Shown here in pieces: positions 1-6,178 of a stretch of 7,979 nucleotides of DNA. Numbering within the stretch: the first letter of the stretch is position 1; the number at the start of each line of letters is the position of its first letter. Below the pieces are notes generated by a model, which ran no database searches, had not been told where the DNA came from, and saw nothing but the letters and a program-made list of their open reading frames with translations. Source of the stretch: Bacillota bacterium (GTDB taxonomy: Bacteria; Bacillota_A; Clostridia; Clostridiales; Clostridiaceae); NCBI GenBank assembly GCA_021837545.1, contig JAKBFR010000107.1:1-7979 (forward strand), read 5' to 3'. The position numbers and the translations under genes are program-made.

Positions 1-79
1 TCTGTTCAATTTTCAAAGACCATTTTCTTTCACAACTTTCGTTGTAACTATTTGTTTTTCTTTGTCGCAATCAAGCAAC
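1..79 (-). ncRNA. Leader of an rRNA operon (5' part; 16S gene lies outside the window)
   Basis: On the minus strand the transcript starting near 79 would carry a small hairpin (30-47: UUACAAC, GAAA tetraloop, GUUGUGA, with one G-U pair). A boxA-like element (GGTCTTTGAAAATTGAACA, about 21-3) follows. The sequence TCTTTGAAAA-TTGAACA just before 16S is the standard form of clostridial rRNA leaders and resembles the Bacillus boxA (TGCTCTTTGAAAACTAAACAA). BoxA is known to recruit the Nus antitermination complex. That a 16S gene follows is inferred, because the window ends first. The hairpin and boxA are directly visible. Confidence 0.8.
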
Positions 80-85
80 TCACTT

Positions 86-114
86 AGTGTATCACTTGGT
101 TTAGATCTTGTCAA
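86..114 (-). promoter_or_regulatory. rRNA operon promoter
   Basis: On the minus strand there is a perfect -35 TTGACA (114-109), a 17-bp spacer and a -10 TACACT (91-86). A/T tracts lie immediately upstream (about 115-160) where an UP element would sit. The seventh base after the -10 is a G (79). rRNA promoters of Bacillus are known to start with GTP, so GTP-sensitive initiation is possible here but is an inference. The promoter points out of the left edge of the window, codirectional with all genes in it. Confidence 0.85.
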
Positions 115-495
115 TAACTTTTTTAAAAATCTTTTAAACTCTTTTTTCAAAAGGTTCTTATCAAATTCTTTTAAGTTGTTTGTGTCTCTTTGCGACGTGT
201 TTTATCTTAACATTAATATCCATGATTTATATTTTTCATTACATATAATATATGCACTTTATATCTACTATTCTTATTATTTATCTAAAATGCTACATTA
301 TTCTACTATTGACACGCTAGGATTCGTTATACTTATTATTTCTTATATTCTTTGAAATTACCTCTATTTATAATGATTTTATTTATATAAATGGAGATTG
401 CTTTTAATATTAGATACATTCTTTATCTTATTATTACATATTAATAAGATAATTATTCATTATTTTTTCTTTAATTACAATTTATATTTGCTCTT
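115..495. other. Gene-free AT-rich stretch between the TrmB-type gene and the rRNA promoter
   Basis: I see no gene here. The open frames at 62-355 and 398-592 on the plus strand encode low-complexity hydrophobic peptides rich in F, L, Y, I, N and S, as expected from translating T-rich DNA, and have no Shine-Dalgarno sequence. The stretch holds the presumed UP element of the rRNA promoter (115-160), an AT-only hairpin (423-452) and an imperfect copy (about 173-192) of the segment just downstream of the rRNA promoter (about 45-64). Confidence 0.6.
423..452. repeat. 11-bp perfect inverted repeat, possible weak terminator
   Basis: TTATCTTATTA (423-433) pairs perfectly with TAATAAGATAA (442-452) around an 8-nt loop. 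It lies about 45 nt past the stop codon of the TrmB-type gene. On the minus strand it is not followed by a T run, so as a terminator for that gene it is weak. The T-rich tail is on the plus-strand side (about 453-475). The stem is almost entirely A-T and would be unstable. Confidence 0.35.
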
Positions 496-1275
496 TTATC
501 TATTTTCTAACATTGTATTCAATTTAATATCTTTATTAATTAAATTTTCTCCATATAACTTCTTTAATTTCAATATATATATATCATTGTGAATATGTTC
601 GGAAACAATTGAAGCTAGAAGAATATTATCTGTAAATACGCCTAAAAATTCCTCTCTATGAGGGCCTCTATCTGCAACTAATGTTTTTACACAATCCACC
701 ACAATCATTATCCTTGTTTCTTTCCCATCACAATTTGAACTGCAGTGAGTATATATTTCCATAGGAATATTTTCTACTGTACACTTCTTAAAAGAAAATA
801 TTATTATTTTTACTCCTTTTTTTGCAATTTTAATAAGTTCACTTTCAAAGCGACTCAATTCAATATCAGTATTTATATAAACCTCTTTTTCTGCACTTAA
901 TAATAAGTGTTTTATTTTTAAAATAATATTGTCATATCCCTCTATATTCACATATCTTTCTTCTGAATCAGATTTCTCTAAATCTTTTAATTTATAATCT
1001 AATAAATTTGTAGTCTTATTAAACTCAGTTTTCATCTTATTAATTAATACAGATGGGTTCTCAGCTTTATAAACTTGTGAGTCTCCAGGTAGTAAAAATA
1101 CTATTCCTTTTTTATATAAATTATCTAATGCTGAATACACTGATGAGCGTGACATATTTAAATTTTTAGCAATTTTATATCCATTTGAACTTGAATTCTT
1201 CAACAAATCTATATAAACTGCTGCCTCAGTTTTAGAAAAATTTAATTTTTCCAATAATATTATTATTTCATCCAT
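496..1275 (-). CDS. TrmB-family transcriptional regulator
   Basis: The protein has 259 aa. Residues 1-75 form a winged helix-turn-helix of the TrmB type: LNFSKTEAAVYIDLL, then the recognition region MSRSSVYSALDNLYKKG (about 41-57) and a wing ending GDSQVYKAENP. A charged linker helix (about 75-100) follows, then an alpha/beta sensor domain (about 105-245) of the PLD-like TrmB C-terminal type (EGYDNIILKIKHLLLSAEKEVYINTD). Family members are repressors or activators, many responding to sugars; the ligand here is unknown. The start is supported by TAGGAG 7 nt before the ATG. The ribosome binding site lies in the 14-nt gap after the nucleotidyltransferase stop codon, so the two genes form one operon. 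The inverted repeat over the operon promoter (2125-2169) is the likely autoregulatory site. This is the last gene before the rRNA promoter. Confidence 0.85.
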   Translation of the reverse strand: MDEIIILLEKLNFSKTEAAVYIDLLKNSSSNGYKIAKNLNMSRSSVYSALDNLYKKGIVFLLPGDSQVYKAENPSVLINKMKTEFNKTTNLLDYKLKDLEKSDSEERYVNIEGYDNIILKIKHLLLSAEKEVYINTDIELSRFESELIKIAKKGVKIIIFSFKKCTVENIPMEIYTHCSSNCDGKETRIMIVVDCVKTLVADRGPHREEFLGVFTDNILLASIVSEHIHNDIYILKLKKLYGENLINKDIKLNTMLENR

Positions 1276-1289
1276 ACTTTTTCTCCTAT

Positions 1290-2111
1290 TTAGTTAATAT
1301 TAAGACCTTCACTATTTAACAGTATATCCAAATTATTAAGCAGGTCATTAATTTCTAATAACATATCTGCACTATTGGTTGCAGTTAACGCTAAAATAGT
1401 TTCAATATTTTTATGCATATCTTTTGGAATTTTTAAATTATTATCTTTTATAATTTTAAGAAGTTTTTTCTCCCCTGGATGAGGTACTTCATTAATAGCA
1501 AATATAATATCAAAATAACTTGCAATAAATGCTGCAATTCTATGGTTGATACTAACAAAATCATCTCTTTTCAAGGCTTTCTCTACTTGATTATAGTATG
1601 ATGGCATCTGTTTCTTTAATAATGGATAATTCTTTTTTATTATATTTTCTTTTAACTCTTTAGGATAACTTATCCTATATTTTTCTTGTAACTTATTTAA
1701 TTCACCATTTTCATCATACATTACTATTGAATTTATAAAATTACTCCAAAAACATGTTGTATATCCTATGTCAGCTTGGCATTCTATCAATGTTCTATTT
1801 AATGAACTCTGGATCCAATTTAACTCTCTATATATAATTTCAACTTCAATGTTACCTTCTGCTAAAATCCCATCATCCTCGGATTCCCAAAAAGCATTAC
1901 CTAATTCAATATAATTACAAAATTTATCAGTGATTTCTTTTCTCTTTTCTAAGGCTATTACCTTAGATATATAGATATAAATATCATAGTCTGAATTTTT
2001 ATCATTAGTTTTTGTAGCATGTGATCCAGATAGTAAAATTCCTTTTACTTCTTCTAATTTTGAAAATTCATAAACCAAATCAACTACTGTTTTATTAATA
2101 TTTGTATTCAT
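1290..2111 (-). CDS. Nucleotidyltransferase-domain protein (DUF4037-like)
   Basis: The protein has 273 aa. The N-terminus carries a polymerase-beta-type nucleotidyltransferase motif: LLSGSHATK (26-34) followed by SDYDIYIYI (40-48). These give the Gly-Ser pair (G29-S30) and the two metal-binding aspartates D41 and D43. A third carboxylate is probably E89 or E91 in IEVEIIY. The C-terminal half (about 150-270) is helical, as in kanamycin-nucleotidyltransferase-like and DUF4037 proteins. Such enzymes move an NMP group from an NTP to a small molecule, nucleic acid or protein; the acceptor here cannot be told. The start is supported by TAGGAG 8 nt upstream. It is the first gene of an operon with a TrmB-type regulator, behind its own promoter. 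An aminoglycoside-resistance role is possible in principle, but nothing specific in the sequence supports it. Confidence 0.75.
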   Translation of the reverse strand: MNTNINKTVVDLVYEFSKLEEVKGILLSGSHATKTNDKNSDYDIYIYISKVIALEKRKEITDKFCNYIELGNAFWESEDDGILAEGNIEVEIIYRELNWIQSSLNRTLIECQADIGYTTCFWSNFINSIVMYDENGELNKLQEKYRISYPKELKENIIKKNYPLLKKQMPSYYNQVEKALKRDDFVSINHRIAAFIASYFDIIFAINEVPHPGEKKLLKIIKDNNLKIPKDMHKNIETILALTATNSADMLLEINDLLNNLDILLNSEGLNIN

Positions 2112-2124
2112 ATTTTCTCACTCC

Positions 2125-2169
2125 TATTATTTATATAGTCGTACAGCATATACTACTATATAAATAATA
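2125..2169. promoter_or_regulatory. Long near-perfect inverted repeat, candidate operator
   Basis: Two 19-nt arms (2125-2143 and 2151-2169) match at 18 of 19 positions around a 7-nt centre; the only mismatch is the 2140/2154 pair. The core is TTATATAGTNGTA. One arm contains the -10 box and the other ends at the Shine-Dalgarno sequence (CTCCT on plus, 2121-2125). Because the repeat starts inside the -10, most of one arm is not transcribed, so it works more plausibly as a DNA operator than as an RNA hairpin. The TrmB-type regulator encoded in the same operon is the likeliest binder (inference). Confidence 0.65.
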
Positions 2170-2192
2170 ACTAATTATCCTATAATTGTCAA
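2164..2192 (-). promoter_or_regulatory. Promoter of the nucleotidyltransferase-TrmB operon
   Basis: On the minus strand there is a perfect -35 TTGACA (2192-2187), a 17-bp spacer and -10 TATTAT (2169-2164), one base from consensus. The predicted start is near 2157, giving a leader of about 45 nt before the ATG at 2111. The -10 lies within the inverted repeat at 2125-2169. Confidence 0.8.
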
Positions 2193-2298
2193 CAATGTTC
2201 AATGCTTATGTTACCATTTTAATACTAGGTTAAACAATTGAATTCTTTTAATCTAACCTTAATTTTTGAAACTTATTAACAATGCATATTAATAATAA

Positions 2299-2347
2299 AA
2301 TAAGCTATCTTAAACATAGAATCAAATCTATTTTAAGATAGCTTATT
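2299..2347 (-). terminator. Rho-independent terminator after the aldo/keto reductase gene
   Basis: A 16-bp perfect stem (2299-2314 with 2332-2347; AATAAGCTATCTTAAA) is extended by a bulged C and a further 5-bp stem (2316-2320 with 2327-2331) around a 6-nt loop. On the minus strand it is followed by a T-rich run (TTTATTATT). It begins 16 nt after the stop codon at 2364, closing the rpiA-to-reductase cluster and separating it from the next operon. Confidence 0.8.
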
Positions 2348-2363
2348 ATTTATTTACTAAACT

Positions 2364-3284
2364 TTATGGTAGTTTATTACCCGCTGCCAAATATATCGCA
2401 TACCATTCTTGTCTTGTTAACTCTATATTTGATGCCTTACATATTTCTTTAATACGATTAGAGTTCATTGTACCAACTATTGTTTGTATTTTTGCTGGAT
2501 GTCTTAATATCCATGCGGTTGCTATAGCAGTATTAGTCACTCCTTTTTTCTCAGCAATTTCATTGATTTTTTCATTTAGTTCAGGGAATTTGTCATTATC
2601 TAAAAATACCCCATCAAAGAATCCATATTGATAAGGAGACCAAGCTTGAATTGTTATATCTTTAAGGCGGCAATAATCTAGTACTCCTCCATCTCTATCA
2701 GTAGAAGCATCTACTTTCATATTCACATTGAATCCTGAATCTATTATACCAGTGTGCATTATACTAAATTGCAATTGATTAATAATTATTTTATCATCTA
2801 AATATTTATTAAGAAGTTCAATTTGCATTGGATTTTGATTACTCACACCAAATTTTTTAACCTTACCAGCTTTGTATAGCACAGAAAAAGCTTCTGCAAC
2901 CTCTTCTGGGTCCATAAGTGTATCTGGACGATGTAATAATAATGTATCTACATACTCTGTTTTTAATCTTTTTAAACTTCCATCTACTGAATTTAAAATA
3001 TGTTCTTTTGAGAAATCAAACATTATTCCTGGAACTATACCACATTTTGTTTGAATAATCATCTTTTCTCTTATAGTTGCATTCATATTAATTGCATCTG
3101 CAAAAACTTCTTCTGATTTTCCGCCTCCATATATATCAGCATGTTCGAAAAAATTAATTCCTTCATCTAATGAAGCTTTAATTATTTTTTCAGCCTCACT
3201 CTTTCCTGCATCTGCCATTCTCATACATCCAAGTCCAATTTCTGAAACTTCAATTCCACTATTTCCTAAGTTTATTTTTTTCAT
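2364..3284 (-). CDS. Aldo/keto reductase family oxidoreductase
   Basis: This is an NAD(P)H-dependent carbonyl reductase / alcohol dehydrogenase of the TIM-barrel AKR superfamily, cytosolic. It resembles the YdhF-type group. From the chosen start it has 306 aa, a normal length. The catalytic tetrad is visible: D50 and Y52 in HADIYGGGKSE, K80 in IQTKCG, H118 in LLLHRP. The cofactor phosphate loop lies toward the end (IVGTMNSNRIKEI). An ATG three codons upstream (3293) is also open, but the ribosome binding site (GAGAGG) abuts it with no spacing. The same site is 9 nt before the ATG at 3284, which I therefore prefer. It follows the RpiR-type regulator by 51 nt with no clear promoter between them, and is the last gene of the cluster. 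The substrate is unknown; a sugar aldehyde or ketose intermediate is a guess from context. Confidence 0.9.
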   Translation of the reverse strand: MKKINLGNSGIEVSEIGLGCMRMADAGKSEAEKIIKASLDEGINFFEHADIYGGGKSEEVFADAINMNATIREKMIIQTKCGIVPGIMFDFSKEHILNSVDGSLKRLKTEYVDTLLLHRPDTLMDPEEVAEAFSVLYKAGKVKKFGVSNQNPMQIELLNKYLDDKIIINQLQFSIMHTGIIDSGFNVNMKVDASTDRDGGVLDYCRLKDITIQAWSPYQYGFFDGVFLDNDKFPELNEKINEIAEKKGVTNTAIATAWILRHPAKIQTIVGTMNSNRIKEICKASNIELTRQEWYAIYLAAGNKLP

Positions 3285-3335
3285 TTTTATCATCCTCTCA
3301 TTTTTTGTTTCATAAATGTATTTAATATAATTATT

Positions 3336-4187
3336 TTAAATCTTATCATCTGCGATCGATTGTTCATGCTGACTAATCCAACAATATGCATCTTTTTTAT
3401 CTCTTGTTAAAAGTAAATATAGAGTTTCTATAACAACCATGGAAGATACTCTTGAAAAGCTAAATTCATCTAGGAATAATTTTTCTCTTGTGGCTGTATT
3501 TATATGATACTTACTTTCATTGGCAACTGGAGAATTTTCATGATTTGTTATAGAAATTGTGATAGCCTGTCTTTCATTGGCAATCTCAAGTAAGGTCACA
3601 AGTTTTTTTGAAGATCCAGAATTAGATATTACTATAACTACGTCCTCATTAGTTAGGGTATATGAAAACGCAAGCTGAGTTTCCCATATAGTATTTGTAA
3701 CAGATGATATTCCTAATTGATTGAATTTATACGCACCATCCATTGCCACTGGAATTGTATTTCCCACTGCTGCAAATTGAACAATTCTTGCATTTTTAAT
3801 TGCTTCTAATATTTTTTTAATATCTTCTTCACGCATCATTGATATAGTTTGTTTTAATTCCTCAATTTTATTTGCTAATATATTCTGAAGAGATTGTGCT
3901 ATATTATTAGAATCTAACTCATTAGATACTTTCTCATCCTTTGAATTTACCATTTCCTTAGCAATATTTATCTTTAAATCATGAAACCCTTTGAAATCAC
4001 ATTTCTTGCAAAATCTCACTATTGTAGCTTCACTAACATTGCTTTGAGTTGCCAATTCAGAAACTGTCATATCTATAACTTTTTCTTTATTATTAATAAC
4101 ATAGTCAGCTATTTTCTTTTCTGCATCATACAAATTTTTATAAACACATAAAATTTTATCTAATACACTTTTTTCTATATCTTTCAC
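3336..4187 (-). CDS. RpiR-family regulator (HTH plus SIS domain)
   Basis: The protein has 283 aa. The N-terminal HTH_6 domain (about 1-77) has the family pattern: AEKKIADYVINN, then MTVSELATQSNVSEATIVRFCKK (40-62, the helix-turn-helix) and GFHDLK. After a linker, the SIS sugar-phosphate-binding domain (about 120-260) contains VQFAAVGNT and the typical VVIVISNSGSSK (S188-N-S-G191). Family members are repressors or activators released by phosphorylated sugars. The start codon is GTG (4187-4185), with AAAGGAG 10 nt upstream; no better start is seen. It sits between two oxidoreductase genes in a cluster headed by rpiA, so it probably controls the cluster. The effector is likely a sugar phosphate, identity unknown. 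Confidence 0.9.
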   Translation of the reverse strand: MKDIEKSVLDKILCVYKNLYDAEKKIADYVINNKEKVIDMTVSELATQSNVSEATIVRFCKKCDFKGFHDLKINIAKEMVNSKDEKVSNELDSNNIAQSLQNILANKIEELKQTISMMREEDIKKILEAIKNARIVQFAAVGNTIPVAMDGAYKFNQLGISSVTNTIWETQLAFSYTLTNEDVVIVISNSGSSKKLVTLLEIANERQAITISITNHENSPVANESKYHINTATREKLFLDEFSFSRVSSMVVIETLYLLLTRDKKDAYCWISQHEQSIADDKI

Positions 4188-4259
4188 CTATTAATTACTC
4201 CTTTAATAACAAACATTACTTTATATACTTTTGTAACAAGCAATGTTCATTTGTCATAA

Positions 4260-5228
4260 CTACTCAAAAGAATATTTTAAACCCCATTGATTCCTAACTT
4301 CATCCATTATATTCATTACATCAACAGACAATCCTAATGTATCATTACTATTTTTCTTCATAATACAATTATTTATATCTTGAACCTCATAAATTAATGC
4401 TTTTGAAGTATCACCATCTTCTATAACTTCTACACTTCCATCGGGATAAGTAATTGTTGCCTTATCTGCTCTTGGAAAATTTTCAACAGTTATATACGCT
4501 AGTTCTCCGCATACAATACCTCTCTTTGGTTGTTTTGCTCTCATTGTTAGAGATATTACTGCCATTTCATCATCAGAATTTTTAAGTATTATACCTGATT
4601 GTTCATCCACGCCTGTTTCAAATTTTTTTACTGTTGTTAAAATTTCTTTTGGTTGACTAGAAAGGAAGTATCTTGTAAATGATAAAGCATATGTACCTAT
4701 ATCAAGTAATGCACCTCCTGCTAAATCAGGACTAAAGAATCTATTGGTAACATCATATTCTTTAAGGCTTCCAAAATTCACTTGAATCATTTTTATCTTT
4801 CCAAGCTTTCCATCATCAACAAGACCACGTAACTTTTTATATAATGGCATATGATAAATAGTCATAGCTTCTGCTACTATTAAGTTTTTTTCTTTTGCTA
4901 AACTAACTATTTCACTCAATTGAGTACCATTTACAGTAATAGCTTTTTCACAAAGTACGTGCTTATTGTTTCTAAGACTCTCCATTATATACTCATAATG
5001 ATTAGAATGAGGAGTTGATATATATACTATATCAATTTCATCATCCTTTAACATTTCATTATAATTGCCATAAACCTTTTGAACATTATAATTACTTGAA
5101 AATTTTTCTGCTTTTTCAAGATTTCTTGCACCCACTGCATATATGCTCCCATTTACTTCAGTTATAGCTTTTGCAAAATCTTCCGCAATTGTTCCAGGTC
5201 CAAGTATTGCCCAATTTATTTTATCCAT
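4260..5228 (-). CDS. Gfo/Idh/MocA family NAD(P)-dependent oxidoreductase
   Basis: This is a cytosolic dehydrogenase or reductase acting on a sugar, polyol or related carbonyl. From the chosen start it has 322 aa. The N-terminal Rossmann fold has the nucleotide motif ILGPGTIA (8-15) and ISTPHSNHYEY (70-80), then CEKAITVNG (93-101). The Lys of this EK motif is conserved, but the usual following Pro is Ala. The C-terminal alpha/beta domain has LAGGALLDIGTYAL (169-182). K95 and Y180 sit where the catalytic Lys and Tyr of dimeric dihydrodiol-dehydrogenase-like members are found, so this subgroup is the best match. An in-frame ATG at 5246 has no ribosome binding site, whereas GAGGTG lies 6 nt before the ATG at 5228. 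It lies 106 nt after rpiA with its own likely promoter, and 72 nt before the RpiR-type gene. The exact substrate cannot be deduced. Confidence 0.88.
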   Translation of the reverse strand: MDKINWAILGPGTIAEDFAKAITEVNGSIYAVGARNLEKAEKFSSNYNVQKVYGNYNEMLKDDEIDIVYISTPHSNHYEYIMESLRNNKHVLCEKAITVNGTQLSEIVSLAKEKNLIVAEAMTIYHMPLYKKLRGLVDDGKLGKIKMIQVNFGSLKEYDVTNRFFSPDLAGGALLDIGTYALSFTRYFLSSQPKEILTTVKKFETGVDEQSGIILKNSDDEMAVISLTMRAKQPKRGIVCGELAYITVENFPRADKATITYPDGSVEVIEDGDTSKALIYEVQDINNCIMKKNSNDTLGLSVDVMNIMDEVRNQWGLKYSFE

Positions 5229-5283
5229 AGCTCTCACCTCATACATATATTTAAATTTCTAATATTCCAAACTTAACTTTCAT

Positions 5284-5312
5284 TTTATATCTAGCACTTA
5301 TAGCACTCTCAA
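5284..5312 (-). promoter_or_regulatory. Likely internal promoter before the Gfo/Idh/MocA gene
   Basis: On the minus strand there is -35 TTGAGA (5312-5307), a 17-bp spacer and -10 TATAAA (5289-5284). The predicted start is near 5277, about 50 nt before the ATG at 5228. The spacer contains a tandem repeat TAGCACT-TA-TAGCACT (plus strand, 5292-5307), a possible protein-binding site. The promoter would allow expression of the oxidoreductase, regulator and reductase independently of rpiA. Confidence 0.6.
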
Positions 5313-5334
5313 CTCTTTAGTTAAGACGTATATC

Positions 5335-6015
5335 TTAGCTTTTAGAAATTACTCTAATACCTTTTTCGCTAACAACAATTGCTTTTGTAATAACATCAGT
5401 AAACAATGATGTCTCAATAACTCCACAAATATTTATCAAACTGTTGTTAAGCTTATACATATCTTTAACATCATTAAAAGCTACATTCATTAACAAGTTT
5501 CCATTATCGCTTATAGTGAACCCATCTTTTATATCACTAATTCTAACCACTGGCTTTCCACCTAATTCTAATACTTTTCTTTCAACATACTTTAAAGAAT
5601 CCTCTAAAATTTCAAGGACAACAGGAACTTTGAATGTTAATGTCTTTTCTACTTTAGCTTCATCCACAAGAAGAATGTATTCTTCAGCCATATTAGCAAT
5701 TAGTTTTTCTTTAGTATGAATTCCACCACCACTTTTTAATGCATTTAAATTTTCATCAACTTGATCACATCCATCAAAAGCTACATCCACTTTATCCACA
5801 GCGCAAGTGTGAAGAACTTCTAATCCATTTTCTATACAAAGCAATTTTGTTTTTGTAGAAGGTGTTACTACCCTAACATTAATATTTTTATCTTCTTTTA
5901 TATGTTCTATTAAATATGCTATACTTCTACCTCCGCCAAGACCAATTACCATGCCATCTTTTATGTATTTTATAGCTTCTTTAGCGCAACTTTTCTTTAA
6001 ATCGTTATCATTCAT
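5335..6015 (-). CDS. rpiA: Ribose-5-phosphate isomerase A
   Basis: The enzyme interconverts ribose 5-phosphate and ribulose 5-phosphate in the non-oxidative pentose phosphate pathway (cytosol). From the chosen start it has 226 aa, close to the E. coli length of 219. Visible motifs are GLGGGRS (25-31), TPSTKTK (51-57), DGCDQVDENLNALKSGGG (81-98) and TKEKLIA. D81, D84, K94 and E103 coincide with the catalytic-site residues of E. coli RpiA in both spacing and number, which supports the start. The loop reads KSGGG instead of the usual KGGGA, marking a divergent subgroup. An upstream ATG (6030) lacks a ribosome binding site; GAGGTG stands 7 nt before the ATG at 6015. It heads the cluster behind its own promoter, with a leader of about 128 nt. 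Clustering with an RpiR-type gene suggests a role dedicated to a particular sugar pathway rather than only housekeeping. Confidence 0.92.
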   Translation of the reverse strand: MNDNDLKKSCAKEAIKYIKDGMVIGLGGGRSIAYLIEHIKEDKNINVRVVTPSTKTKLLCIENGLEVLHTCAVDKVDVAFDGCDQVDENLNALKSGGGIHTKEKLIANMAEEYILLVDEAKVEKTLTFKVPVVLEILEDSLKYVERKVLELGGKPVVRISDIKDGFTISDNGNLLMNVAFNDVKDMYKLNNSLINICGVIETSLFTDVITKAIVVSEKGIRVISKS

Positions 6016-6149
6016 TTTTAAACACCTCATTATATGTTTTTACATAATAAAATAATTATTCTTCCCTTACAGAAATCATCTAAAAAATAACTATCCAAAG
6101 ATACCTGATTAATTTATTTAAATTGATACAATTAACATATTACATTTTT

Positions 6150-6178
6150 ATAATAATCCGATTTCTTTATTTCGTCAA
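6150..6178 (-). promoter_or_regulatory. Promoter of the rpiA cluster
   Basis: On the minus strand there is -35 TTGACG (6178-6173), a 17-bp spacer and -10 TATTAT (6155-6150). The predicted start is near 6143, so the untranslated leader before the rpiA ATG at 6015 is about 128 nt. The promoter is embedded in repeated ATTTC boxes. Confidence 0.75.

Noticed and set aside
306..331. Plus-strand TTGACA followed by TATTAT
   Set aside because: The spacer is 19 bp and no gene or RNA follows on the plus strand, so this is most likely chance in AT-rich DNA.
62..592. Plus-strand open frames of 97 and 64 codons (62-355 and 398-592)
   Set aside because: No ribosome binding site and low-complexity F/L/I/Y/N/S composition from T-rich DNA. 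The first overlaps the rRNA promoter; the second runs into the end of the TrmB-type gene.
2872..3054. Plus-strand 60-codon frame inside the aldo/keto reductase gene
   Set aside because: Antisense shadow of a well-supported gene with no ribosome binding site.
2193..4250. Shared CAATGTTCA sequence upstream of the nucleotidyltransferase and RpiR-type genes
   Set aside because: A 9-base match between two AT-rich intergenic regions, not palindromic and at different distances from the starts; not distinguishable from chance.
4188..4259. Promoter before the RpiR-type gene
   Set aside because: Only weak matches (for example TGAACA with a 16-bp spacer and TATATA). Readthrough from the upstream gene is a simpler explanation.
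5308..5325. Small hairpin (CTTAACT-AAAG-AGTTGAG on minus) after rpiA as a terminator
   Set aside because: Only 7 bp with a G-T pair, no T run after it, and it overlaps the -35 of a better-supported promoter.
5444..5719. Plus-strand 91-codon frame inside rpiA
   Set aside because: Antisense shadow; S/T/L-rich translation typical of the reverse of a coding region.
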